Shown: one piece after another, positions 14,045 through 28,375 of the stretch | Layout of the letters: every line of letters starts with the position of its first letter | How positions within the stretch are numbered: position 1 is the first letter of the stretch | Assembly: GCA_036250195.1 (NCBI GenBank) | Contig: JAVHZZ010000015.1 | Span: forward strand, 2,666,001 to 2,730,000 | DNA: 64,000 nucleotides | DNA from: Mixophyes australis | Lineage: Eukaryota > Chordata > Amphibia > Anura > Limnodynastidae | Reading direction: 5' to 3' | Notes under the pieces: model-generated | What the model saw: only the letters and a program-made list of their open reading frames with translations | What the model was told of the DNA's origin: nothing | The model's database searches: none | Made by a program: the position numbers and the translations under genes

Positions 14045-16777
14045 CAATTCATGATTCATGATTCAATTCATGATTCATGATTCATGATTCAATTCATGAT
14101 TCATTTCATGATTCATGATTCAATTCATGATTCATGATTCATAATTCGATTCATGATTCAATTCATGATTTATTTCATGATTCATGATTCAATTCATGAT
14201 TCATGATTAGATTCATGATTCATGATTTAATTCATGATTAATGATTCATGATTCAATTCATGATTCATGATGCAATTCATGATTCATGATTCAATTCATG
14301 ATTCATGATTCGATTTATGATTCATGATTCATGATTCGATTCATGATTCATGATTCATGATGCAATTCATGATTCATGATTCAATTCATGATTCATGATT
14401 CGATTTATGATTCATGATTCATGATTCGATTCATGATTCATGATTCATGATTCAATTCATGATTCATGATTCGATTCATGATTCATGATTCAATTCATGA
14501 TTTATGATTTATGATTCAATTTATGATTCAATTCATGATTTATGATTTATGATTCAATTTATGATTCAATTCATGATTCATGATTCAATTCATGATTCAT
14601 GATTTAATTCATGATTCATGATTCATGATTCGATTCATGATTCATGATTCAATGCATGATTCATGATTCATTATTTAATTCATGTCTCATGATTCGATTC
14701 ATGATCCATGATTCAATTCATGATTCATGATTCATGATTCAATTCATGATTCATGATTCATGATTCGATTCATGATTCATGATTAAATTCATGATTCATG
14801 ATTTATGATTCAATTAATGATTCAATTCATGATTCATGAATCAATTTATGATTCATGATTCATGATTTGATTCATGATTCATGATTCAATTCATGATTCA
14901 TGATTTAATTCATGATTCATGATTTGATTCATGATTTATGATTCAATTCATGAATCATGATTCATGATTCATGATTCAATTCATGATTCATGATTCATTA
15001 TTCAATTCATGATTCATGATTCATGATTCAATTCATGATTCATGATTCATTATTCAATTCATGATTCATGATTCATGATTCAATTCATGATTCATGATTT
15101 ATTATTCAATTCATGATTCATTTCATTATTCATTATTCAATTCATGATTCATGATTCATGATTCAATTCATGATTCATTTCATGATTCATGATTCATTTC
15201 ATGATTCATGATTTAATTCATGATTAATGATTCATGATTCAATTCATGATTCATGATTCAATTCATGTTTCATGATTCGATTCATGATTCATGATTCAAT
15301 TCATGATTCATGATTTATGATTCAATTCATGATTCATGATTCGATTCATGATTCATGATTCATGATTCGATTCATGATTCATGATTCATGATTCGATTCA
15401 TGATTCATGATTCGATTTATGATTCATGATTCAATTCATGATTTATGATTTATGATTCAATTCATGATTCAATTCATGATTCATGATTCAATTCATGAAT
15501 CGAGATTCGTGATTCGATTCATGATTCATGATTCAATTCATGATTCATGATTCGATTCATGATTCAATTCATGATTTATGATTCATGATTCAATTCATGA
15601 TTTATGATTCATGATTCAATTTATGATTCATGATTCATGATTCGATTCATGATTCATGATTCATGATTCATGATTCATGATTCAAATCATGATTAAATTC
15701 ATGATTCATGATTCAATTCATGATTTATGATTTATGATTCAATTTATGATTCAATTTATGATTCATGATACATGATTCATGATTCATGATACATGATTCA
15801 TGATTCATGATTTGATTCATGATTCATGATTCAATTCATGATTTATGATTCAATTCATGATTCATGATTCATGATTAATTTCATGATTCATGATTCGATT
15901 CATGATTCATGATTCATAATTCATGATTCAATTCATGATTCATGATTCGATTCATGATTCATGATTCAATTCATGATTTATGATTTATGATTCAATTTAT
16001 GATTCAATTCATGATTCATGATACATGATTCATGATTCATGATTTGATTCATGATTCATGATTCAATTCATGATTCATGATTCATTATTTAATTCATGAT
16101 TCAATTCATGATTCATGATTCAATTCATGATTCATTTCATGATTCATGATTCAATTCATGATTCATGATTCATGATTCAATTCATGATTCAATTCATGAT
16201 TCATGATTCAAGATTCAATTCATGATTCAATTCATGATTCATTTCATGAATAATGATTCAATTCATGATTCATTTCATGATTCATGATTCAATTCATGAT
16301 TCATGATTCATGATTCAATTCATAATTCATGATGCAATTCATGATTCATGATTCAATTCATGATTCATGATTTGATTTATGATTCATGATTCATGATTCA
16401 TGATTCATGATTCGATTCATGATTCATGATTCATGATTCAATTCATGATTCATGATTCGATTCATGATTCATGATTCAATTCATGATTTATGATTTATGA
16501 TTCAATTTATGATTCAATTCATGATTTATGATTTATGATTCAATTTATGATTCAATTCATGATTTATGATTTATGATTCAATTTATGATTCAATTCATGA
16601 TTCATGATTCAATTCATGATTCATGATTCATGATTCGATTCATGATTCATGATTCAATTCATGATTCATGATTCATTATTTAATTCATGACTCATGATTT
16701 GATTCATGATTCACGATTCAATTCGTGATTCATGATTCATGATTCAAATTATAAATCATGAATCATGATTTAATTCA
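14045..16777 (+). repeat. 2.7-kb block, second copy, ending at the inversion
   Basis: This copy is collinear with 8205-10918 at 5839-5846 bp. The left limit is where the sequences stop matching near 14045. The right limit coincides with the strand switch: the copy follows the first one through AAATTATAAATC and the next words, with one change at 16762, then runs into reverse-strand words at about 16778. It retains the nested 90-bp duplication (ATGC at 14270 and 14360) and the three-copy 38-bp run at 16479-16592. Confidence 0.85.
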
Positions 16778-16782
16778 TGAAT
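16773..16782. other. Left strand-switch palindrome of the inverted block
   Basis: The 10-bp perfect palindrome ATTCATGAAT joins forward words (ATTCATG) to reverse words (CATGAAT) through a shared CATG. The same palindrome forms the left edge of the small inverted island at 46764-46773. Confidence 0.8.
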
Positions 16783-17475
16783 CATGAATTGAATCATGAA
16801 TCATGAATTGAATCATGAATCATGAATTGCATCATGAATCATGAATTAAATCATGAATCATTAATCATGAATTAAATCATGAATCATGAAATGAATCATG
16901 AATTGAATCATGAATCATGAAATAAATCATGAATTGAATCATGAATCTAATCATGAATCATGAATCATGAATTGAATCATGAATCATGAAATGAATCATG
17001 AATTGAATCATGAATCATGAATCATAAATTGAATCATGAATCATGAAATGAATCATGAATCATGAATTGCTTCATGAATCATGAATTGCATCATGAATCA
17101 TGAATTGCATCATGAATCATGAATTGCATCATGAATCATGAATTGAATCATGAATTGAATCATGAATTGAATCATGAATCATGAATTGAATCATGAATCA
17201 TGAATTGAATCATGAATCATGAATCAAATCATGAATCATGAATCATAAATTGATTCATGAATCATTAATTGAATCATGAATTGAATCATAAATCATGAAT
17301 CATGAATTCAATCATGAATCATAAATCGAATCATGAATCATGAATTGAATCATGAATCATGAATCATGAATCGAATCATGAATCATGAATCCTGAATTGA
17401 ATCATGAATCATGAATCATGAATTAAATCATGAAATGAATCATGAATCATGAATCATGAATCATGAATCGAATCA
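16778..17475 (-). repeat. Inverted satellite block, about 700 bp
   Basis: The array reads CATGAAT and TGAAT here, the reverse complements of the flanking words, for about 700 bp before switching back. Read in reverse, positions 16990 to 16791 match 18106-18305 with one mismatch by eye. Positions 17470 to 17341 match 19642-19771 with none, and the match continues to 17221/19891 with ten more mismatches and no gap. The block also shares a GAAGC variant (reverse strand, near 17070) with 18011, a variant I saw nowhere else. It is therefore made of local array sequence. The order of the matching parts is not that of a simple inversion. It could be an inverted duplication, a foldback repair product, or less likely an assembly join. 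Confidence 0.9.
17061..17140 (-). repeat. 19-bp tandem run inside the inverted block
   Basis: Four TTGC variants are spaced exactly 19 bp apart, at 17067, 17086, 17105 and 17124. Read on the reverse strand these are GCAA-containing 7+7+5 units. The regular run shows local expansion of a 19-bp unit carrying a rare variant. The first of the four is followed by TTC in place of ATC. Confidence 0.8.
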
Positions 17476-17481
17476 TGATTC
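17470..17481. other. Right strand-switch palindrome of the inverted block
   Basis: The 12-bp perfect palindrome GAATCATGATTC marks where reverse words give way to forward words. The identical palindrome closes the small inverted island at 46794-46805. Confidence 0.85.
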
Positions 17482-20428
17482 ATGATTCGATTCATGATTC
17501 ATGATTCAATTCATGATTCATGATTTATGATTCAATTCATGATTCAATTCATGTTTCATTATTAAATTCATGATTCATGATTCATGATACGATTCATGAT
17601 TCATGATTCAATTTATGATTCATGATTTGATTCATGATTCATGATTCAATTTATGATTCATGATTTGATTCATGATTCATAATTCAATTCATGATTTATG
17701 ATTCATGATTCAATTCATGATTCATGATTCAATTCATGATTCATGATTCATGATTCAATTCATGATTCTATTCATGATTAATTTCATGATTAATGATTCA
17801 TGATTCAATTGATGATTCATGATTCAATTCATGATTCATGATTCAATTCATGATTCATGATTCAATTCATGATTCTATTCATGATTAATTTCATGATTAA
17901 TGATTCTTGATTCAATTGATGATTCATGATGCAATTCATGATTCATGATTCAATTCATGATTCATGATTCATTTCATGATTCATGATTCAATTTATGATT
18001 CATGATTCATGAAGCAATTCATGATTCATGATTCATTTCATGATTCATGATTCAATTCATGATTCATGATTCATGATTAGATTCATGATTCAATTCATGA
18101 TTTATTTCATGATTCATGATTCAATTCATGATTCATGATTCATGATTAGATTCATGATTCAATTCATGATTTATTTCATGATTCATGATTTAATTCATGA
18201 TTCATTTCATGATTCATGATTTAATTCATGATTAATGATTCATGATTTAATTCATGATTCATGATGCAATTCATGATTCATGATTCAATTCATGATTCAT
18301 GATTCGATTTATGATTCATGATTCATGATTCATGATTCATGATTCGATTCATGATTCATGATTCATGATTCAATTCATGATTCATGATTCGATTCATGAT
18401 TCATGATTCAATTTATGATTCAATTCATGATTTATGATTTATAATTCAATTTATGATTCAATTCATGATTCATGATTCAATTCATGATTCATGATTCATG
18501 ATTCGATTCATGATTCATGATTCAATTCATGATTCATGATTCATTATTTAATTCATGACTCATGATTTGATTCATGATTCAATTCATGATTCATGATTCA
18601 TGATTCAATTCATGATTCATGATTTAATTCATGATTCATGATTCAATTCATGATTCATGATTCGATTCATGATTCATGATTCATGATTCAATTCATGATT
18701 CATGATTCAATTCATGATTCATGATTGAATTCATGATTCATGATTTATGATTCAATTCATGATTCAATTAATGATTCATGAATCAATTTATGATTCATGA
18801 TTCATGATTTGATTCATGATTAATGATTCAATTCATGATTCATGAATCAATTTATGATTCATGATTTGATTCATGATTCATGATTCAATTCATGAATCAT
18901 GATTCAAGATTCATGATTCAATTCATGATTCATGATTCATGATTCAATTCATGATTCATGATTAATTATTCAATTCATGATTCATGATTCCTGATTCAAT
19001 TCATGATTCATGATTCATGATTCAATTCATGATTCATTTCATGATTTATGATTCAATTCATGATTCATTTCATGATTCATGATTCATTTCATGATTCATG
19101 ATTCATTTCATGATTCATGATTTAATTCATGATTAATGATTCATGATTCAATTCATAATTCATAATGCAATTCATGATTCATGATTCGATTCATGATTCA
19201 TGATTCAATTCATGATTCATGATTCATGATTCAATTCATGATTCATATTTCGATTCATGATTCATGATTCGATTCATGATTCATGATTCATGATGCAATT
19301 CATGATTCATGATTCGATTCATGATTCATGATTCAATTCATGATTCATGATTCAATTCATGATTCATATTTCGATTCATGATTCATGATTCGATTCATGA
19401 TTCATGATTCATGATTCAATTCATGATTCATGATTCGATTTATGATTCATGATTCAATTCATGATTCATGATTTATGATTCAATTCATGATTCAATTCAT
19501 GATTCATGATTCAATTCATGATTCGAGATTCATGATTCGATTCATGATTCATGATTCAATTCATGATTCATGATTCGATTAATGATTCAATTCATGATTA
19601 ATGATTCACGATTCATGATCCATGATTCATGATTCATGATTCGATTCATGATTCATGATTCATGATTCATGATTCATTTCATGATTTAATTCATGATTCA
19701 TGATTCATGATTCAATTCAGGATTCATGATTCATGATTCGATTCATGATTCATGATTCATGATTCAATTCATGATTCGTGATTCGACTTATGATTCATGA
19801 TTCAATTCCTGATTCATGATTTATGATTCAATTCATGATTCAATTCATGATTCATGATTCAATTCATGATTCGAGATTCATGATTCGATTCATGATTCAT
19901 GATTCGATTCATATTTCATGATTCATAATTTATGATTCGATTCATGATTCATGATTCATGATTCATGATTCAATTCATGATTCATGATTCGATTCATGAT
20001 TCATGATTCATGATTCAATTCATGATTCATGATTCATGATTCAATTCATGATTCATGATTCATGATTTATGATTCAATTCATGATTCAATTCATGATTCA
20101 TTTCATGATTCATGATTCGATTCATGATTCATGATTCATGATTCATTTCATGATTCATGATTCGATTCATGATTCATGATTCATGAATCGATTCATGATT
20201 CATGATTCGATTCATGATTCATGATTCGATTCATGATTCATGATTCATGATTCAATTCATGATTCATGATTCGATTCATGATTCATGATTCATGATTTAA
20301 TTCATGATTCATGATTCGATTCATGATTCATAATTCATGATTCATGATTCATGATTCAATTCATGATTCATGATTCAATTCATGATTCATGATTTGATTC
20401 ATGATTCATGATTCATGATTCGATTCAT
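17477..20428 (+). repeat. 3.1-kb higher-order repeat, unit I
   Basis: This is the first unit of an array that begins directly at the inversion. Diagnostic variants are GTTTCATTATT (G at 17553), ATTCTTGATTC (C at 17906), AATCATGATTCAAG (18905), TCACG (G at 19610) and TTCGACTTATG (G at 19785). They recur in unit II at 20505, 20865, 22014, 22700 and 22868, an offset of about 2950-3110 bp. The part from about 17970 to 18880 has a different word order from later units and holds two ATTAGATTC variants 69 bp apart. That part and 19642-19891 are the forward-strand partners of the inverted block. Confidence 0.8.
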
Positions 20429-23400
20429 GATTCATGATTCGATTCATGATTCATGATTCAATTCATGATTCATGATTTATGATTCAATTCATGATTCAAT
20501 TCATGTTTCATTATTAAATTCATGATTCATGATTCATGATACGATTCATGATTCATGATTCAATTTATGATTCATGATTTGATTCATGATTCATGATTCA
20601 ATTTATGATTCATGATTTGATTCATGATTCATAATTCAATTCATGATTTATGATTCATGATTCAATTCATGATTCATGATTCAATTCATGATTCATGATT
20701 CATGATTCAATTCATGATTCTATTCATGATTAATTTCATGATTAATGATTCATGATTCAATTGATGATTCATGATTCAATTCATGATTCATGATTCAATT
20801 CATGATTCATGATTCATGATTCAATTCATGATTCTATTCATGATTAATTTCATGATTAATGATTCTTGATTCAATTGATGATTCATGATGCAATTCATGA
20901 TTCATGATTCAATTCATGATTCATGATTCAATTCATGTTTCATGATTTGATTCATGATTCATGATTCAATTCATGATTCATGATTCATGATTCAATTCAT
21001 GATTCGTGATTCGACTTATGATTCATGATTCAATTCCTGATTCATGATTTATGATTCAATTCATGATTCAATTCATGATTCATGATTCAATTCATGATTC
21101 GAGATTCATGATTCGATTCATGATTCATGATTCGATTCATGATTCATGATTCATAATTTATGATTCGATTCATGATTCATGATTCATGATTCATGATTCA
21201 TGATTCATGATTCAATTCATGATTCATGATTCGATTCATGATTCATGATTCATGATTCAATTCATGATTCATAATTCATGATTTAATTCATGATTCATGA
21301 TTCATGATTCATGATTCATGATTCAATTCATGATACATGATTCAATTCATGATTCATGATTCGATTCATGATTCATGATTTATGATTCAATTCATGATTC
21401 AATTGATGATTCATGATTCGATCCATGATTCGATTCATGATTCATGATTCATGATTCATTTCATGATTCATGATTCGATTCATGATTCATGATTCATGAA
21501 TCGATTCATGATTCATGATTCATGATTCAATTCATGATTCATGATTCGATTCATGATTCATGATTCATGATTTAATTCATGATTCATGATTCGATTCATG
21601 ATTCATAATTCATGATTCATGATTCATGATTCATGATTCAATTCATGATTCATGATTCAATTCATGATTCATGATTTGATTCATGATTCATGATTCATGA
21701 TTCGATTCATGATTCATGATTCGATTCATGATTCATGATTCGATTCATGATTCATGATTCAATTCATGATTCAAGATTTATGATTCAATTCATGATTCAA
21801 TTCATGTTTCATTATTAAATTCATGATTCATGATTCATGATACGATTCATGATTCATGATTCAATTTATGATTCATGATTTGATTCATGATTCATGATTC
21901 AATTTATGATTCATGATTTGATTCATGATTCATAATTCAATTCATGATTTATGATTCATGATTCAATTCATGATTCATTTCATGATTCATGATTCAATTC
22001 ATGAATCATGATTCAAGATTCATGATTCAATTCATGATTCATGATTCATGATTCAATTCATGATTCATGATTCATTATTCAATTCATGATTCATGATTCC
22101 TGATTCAATTCATGATTCATGATTCATGATTCAATTCATGATTCATTTCATGATTTATGATTCAATTCATGATTCATTTCATGATTCATGATTCATTTCA
22201 TGATTCATGATTCATTTCATGATTCATGATTTAATTCATGATTAATGATTCATGATTCAATTCATAATTCATGATGCAATTCATGATTCATGATTCGATT
22301 CATGATTCATGATTCATGATTCAATTCATGATTCATATTTCGATTCATGATTCATGATTCGATTCATGATTCATGATTCATGATGCAATTCATGATTCAT
22401 GATTCGATTCATGATTCATGATTCAATTCATGCTTCATGATTCAATTCATGATTCATATTTCGATTCATGATTCATGATTCGATTCATGATTCATGATTC
22501 ATGATTCAATTCATGATTCATGATTCGATTTATGATTCATGATTCAATTCATGATTCATGATTTATGATTCAATTCATGATTCAATTCATGATTCATGAT
22601 TCAATTCATGATTCGAGATTCATGATTCGATTCATGATTCATGATTCAATTCATGATTCATGATTCGATTAATGATTCAATTCATGATTAATGATTCACG
22701 ATTCATGATCCATGATTCATGATTCATGATTCGATTCATGATTCATGATTCATGATTCATTTCATGATTTAATTCATGATTCATGATTCATGATTCAATT
22801 CAGGATTCATGATTCATGATTCGATTCATGATTCATGATTCATGATTCAATTCATGATTCGTGATTCGACTTATGATTCATGATTCAATTCCTGATTCAT
22901 GATTTATGATTCAATTCATGATTCAATTCATGATTCATGATTCAATTCATGATTCGAGATTCATGATTCGATTCATGATTCATGATTCGATTCATATTTC
23001 ATGATTCATAATTTATGATTCGATTCATGATTCATGATTCATGATTCAATTCATGATTCATGATTCGATTCATGATTCATGATTCATGATTCAATTCATG
23101 ATTCATGATTCATGATTCAATTCATGATTCATGATTCATGATTTATGATTCAATTCATGATTCAATTCATGATTCATTTCATGATTCATGATTCGATTCA
23201 TGATTCATGATTCATGATTCATTTCATGATTCATGATTCGATTCATGATTCATGATTCATGAATCGATTCATGATTCATGATTCGATTCATGATTCGATT
23301 CATGATTCATGATTCATGATTCAATTCATGATTCATGATTCGATTCATGATTCATGATTCATGATTTAATTCATGATTCATGATTCGATTCATGATTCAT

Positions 23401-23497
23401 AATTCATGATTCATGATTCATGATTCAATTCATGATTCATGATTCAATTCATGATTCATGATTTGATTCATGATTCATGATTCATGATTCGATTCAT
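20429..23497 (+). repeat. 3.1-kb higher-order repeat, unit II
   Basis: This unit is about 3069 bp long by the GTTTCATTATT landmark (20505 to 23574). Inside it the same landmark occurs a second time at 21806, and TTCGACTTATG occurs twice (21013 and 22868). The unit is thus itself two related subunits of about 1.3 and 1.8 kb. The 1301-bp internal spacing is identical in unit III. Confidence 0.85.
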
Positions 23498-26400
23498 GAT
23501 TCATGATTCGATTCATGATTCATGATTCAATTCATGATTCATGATTTATGATTCAATTCATGATTCAATTCATGTTTCATTATTAAATTCATGATTCATG
23601 ATTCATGATACGATTCATGATTCATGATTCAATTTATGATTCATGATTTGATTCATGATTCATGATTCAATTTATGATTCATGATTTGATTCATGATTCA
23701 TAATTCAATTCATGATTTATGATTCATGATTCAATTCATGATTCATGATTCAATTCATGATTCATGATTCATGATTCAATTCATGATTCTATTCATGATT
23801 AATTTCATGATTAATGATTCATGATTCAATTGATGATTCATGATTCAATTCATGATTCATGATTCAATTCATGATTCATGATTCATGATTCAATTCATGA
23901 ATCTATTCATGATTAATTTCATGATTAATGATTCTTGATTCAATTGATGATTCATGATGCAATTCATGATTCATGATTCAATTCATGATTCATGATTCAA
24001 TTCATGTTTCATGATTTGATTCATGATTCATGATTCAATTCATGATTCATGATTCATGATTCAATTCATGATTCGTGATTCGACTTATGATTCATGATTC
24101 AATTCCTGATTCATGATTTATGATTCAATTCATGATTCAATTCATGATTCATGATTCAATTCATGATTCGAGATTCATGATTCGATTCATGATTCATGAT
24201 TCGATTCATGATTCATGATTCATAATTTATGATTCGATTCATGATTCATGATTCATGATTCATGATTCATGATTCATGATTCAATTCATGATTCATGATT
24301 CGATTCATGATTCATGATTCATGATTCAATTCATGATTCATAATTCATGATTTAATTCATGATTCATGATTCATGATTCATGATTCATGATTCAATTCAT
24401 GATACATGATTCAATTCATGATTCATGATTCGATTCATGATTCATGATTTATGATTCAATTCATGATTCAATTGATGATTCATGATTCGATCCATGATTC
24501 GATTCATGATTCATGATTCATGATTCATTTCATGATTCATGATTCGATTCATGATTCATGATTCATGAATCGATTCATGATTCATGATTCATGATTCAAT
24601 TCATGATTCATGATTCGATTCATGATTCATGATTCATGATTTAATTCATGATTCATGATTCGATTCATGATTCATAATTCATGATTCATGATTCATGATT
24701 CATGATTCAATTCATGATTCATGATTCAATTCATGATTCATGATTTGATTCATGATTCATGATTCATGATTCGATTCATGATTCATGATTCGATTCATGA
24801 TTCATGATTCGATTCATGATTCATGATTCAATTCATGATTCAAGATTTATGATTCAATTCATGATTCAATTCATGTTTCATTATTAAATTCATGATTCAT
24901 GATTCATGATACGATTCATGATTCATGATTCAATTTATGATTCATGATTTGATTCATGATTCATGATTCAATTTATGATTCATGATTTGATTCATGATTC
25001 ATAATTCAATTCATGATTTATGATTCATGATTCAATTCATGATTCATTTCATGATTCATGATTCAATTCATGAATCATGATTCAAGATTCATGATTCAAT
25101 TCATGATTCATGATTCATGATTCAATTCATGATTCATGATTCATTATTCAATTCATGATTCATGATTCCTGATTCAATTCATGATTCATGATTCATGATT
25201 CAATTCATGATTCATTTCATGATTTATGATTCAATTCATGATTCATTTCATGATTCATGATTCATTTCATGATTCATGATTCATTTCATGATTCATGATT
25301 TAATTCATGATTAATGATTCATGATTCAATTCATAATTCATGATGCAATTCATGATTCATGATTCGATTCATGATTCATGATTCAATTCATGATTCATGA
25401 TTCATGATTCAATTCATGATTCATATTTCGATTCATGATTCATGATTCGATTCATGATTCATGATTCATGATGCAATTCATGATTCATGATTCGATTCAT
25501 GATTCATGATTCAATTCATGATTCATGATTCAATTCATGATTCATATTTCGATTCATGATTCATGATTCGATTCATGATTCATGATTCATGATTCAATTC
25601 ATGATTCATGATTCGATTTATGATTCATGATTCAATTCATGATTCATGATTTATGATTCAATTCATGATTCAATTCATGATTCATGATTCAATTCATGAT
25701 TCGAGATTCATGATTCGATTCATGATTCATGATTCAATTCATGATTCATGATTCGATTAATGATTCAATTCATGATTAATGATTCACGATTCATGATCCA
25801 TGATTCATGATTCATGATTCGATTCATGATTCATGATTCATGATTCATGATTCATTTCATGATTTAATTCATGATTCATGATTCATGATTCAATTCAGGA
25901 TTCATGATTCATGATTCGATTCATAATTCATGATTCATGATTCAATTCATGATTCGTGATTCGACTTATGATTCATGATTCAATTCCTGATTCATGATTT
26001 ATGATTCAATTCATGATTCAATTCATGATTCATGATTCAATTCATGATTCGAGATTCATGATTCGATTCATGATTCATGATTCGATTCATATTTCATGAT
26101 TCATAATTTATGATTCGATTCATGATTCATGATTCATGATTCATGATTCAATTCATGATTCATGATTCGATTCATGATTCATGATTCATGATTCAATTCA
26201 TGATTCATGATTCATGATTCAATTCATGATTCATGATTCATGATTTATGATTCAATTCATGATTCAATTCATGATTCATTTCATGATTCATGATTCGATT
26301 CATGATTCATGATTCATGATTCATTTCATGATTCATGATTCGATTCATGATTCATGATTCATGAATCGATTCATGATTCATGATTCGATTCATGATTCGA

Positions 26401-26599
26401 TTCATGATTCATGATTCATGATTCAATTCATGATTCATGATTCGATTCATGATTCATGATTCATGATTTAATTCATGATTCATGATTCGATTCATGATTC
26501 ATAATTCATGATTCATGATTCATGATTCAATTCATGATTCATGATTCAATTCATGATTCATGATTTGATTCATGATTCATGATTCATGATTCGATTCAT
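23498..26599 (+). repeat. 3.1-kb higher-order repeat, unit III
   Basis: This unit is about 3102 bp long by GTTTCATTATT (23574 to 26676). It has the same two-part structure: an internal GTTTCATTATT at 24875 (1301 bp in) and TTCGACTTATG at 24082 and 25973. ATTCTTGATTC is at 23934. Word-level differences from unit II total about 33 bp. Confidence 0.85.
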
Positions 26600-28375
26600 G
26601 ATTCATGATTCGATTCATGATTCATGATTCAATTCATGATTCATGATTTATGATTCAATTCATGATTCAATTCATGTTTCATTATTAAATTCATGATTCA
26701 TGATTCATGATACGATTCATGATTCATGATTCAATTTATGATTCATGATTTGATTCATGATTCATGATTCAATTTATGATTCATGATTTGATTCATGATT
26801 CATAATTCAATTCATGATTTATGATTCATGATTCAATTCATGATTCATGATTCAATTCATGATTCATGATTCATGATTCAATTCATGATTCTATTCATGA
26901 TTAATTTCATGATTAATGATTCATGATTCAATTGATGATTCATGATTCAATTCATGATTCATGATTCAATTCATGATTCATGATTCATGATTCAATTCAT
27001 GATTCTATTCATGATTAATTTCATGATTAATGATTCTTGATTCAATTGATGATTCATGATGCAATTCATGATTCATGATTCAATTCATGATTCATGATTC
27101 AATTCATGTTTCATGATTTGATTCATGATTCATGATTCAATTCATGATTCATGATTCATGATTCAATTCATGATTCGTGATTCGACTTATGATTCATGAT
27201 TCAATTCCTGATTCATGATTTATGATTCAATTCATGATTCAATTCATGATTCATGATTCAATTCATGATTCGAGATTCATGATTCGATTCATGATTCATG
27301 ATTCGATTCATGATTCATGATTCATAATTTATGATTCGATTCATGATTCATGATTCATGATTCATGATTCATGATTCATGATTCAATTCATGATTCATGA
27401 TTCGATTCATGATTCATGATTCATGATTCAATTCATGATTCATAATTCATGATTCAATTCATGATTCATGATTCATGATTCATGATTCATGATTCAATTC
27501 ATGATACATGATTCAATTCATGATTCATGATTCGATTCATGATTCATGATTTATGATTCAATTCATGATTCAATTGATGATTCATGATTCGATCCATGAT
27601 TCGATTCATGATTCATGATTCATGATTCATTTCATGATTCATGATTCGATTCATGATTCATGATTCATGAATCGATTCATGATTCATGATTCATGATTCA
27701 ATTCATGATTCATGATTCGATTCATGATTCATGATTCATGATTTAATTCATGATTCATGATTCGATTTATGATTCATAATTCATGATTCATGATTCATGA
27801 TTCAATTCATGATTCATGATTCAATTCATGATTCATGATTTGATTCATGATTCATGATTCATGATTCGATTCATGATTCATGATTCGATTCATGATTCAT
27901 GATTCGATTCATGATTCATGATTCAATTCATGATTCAAGATTTATGATTCAATTCATGATTCAATTCATGTTTCATTATTAAATTCATGATTCATGATTC
28001 ATGATACGATTCATGATTCATGATTCAATTTATGATTCATGATTTGATTCATGATTCATGATTCAATTTATGATTCATGATTTGATTCATGATTCATAAT
28101 TCAATTCATGATTTATGATTCATGATTCAATTCATGATTCATTTCATGATTCATGATTCAATTCATGATTCATGATTCATGATTCAATTCATGATTCTAT
28201 TCATGATTCATTTCATGATTAAAGATTCATGATTCAATTGATGATTCATGATGCAATTCATGATTCATGATTCAATTCATGATTCATGATTCAATTCATG
28301 TTTCATGATTTGATTCATGATTCATGATTCAATTCATGATTCATGATTCATGATTCATGATTCAATTCATGATTC
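26600..28375 (+). repeat. 3.1-kb higher-order repeat, unit IV (partial)
   Basis: This unit carries GTTTCATTATT at 26676 and 27970, ATTCTTGATTC at 27036 and TTCGACTTATG at 27184, in register with unit III at +3095 to +3102 bp. Near 28200 a degenerate version of the ATTCTTGATTC region appears (with AAAGATTC). Homology ends at about 28375, so the second subunit is cut short. Confidence 0.8.
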
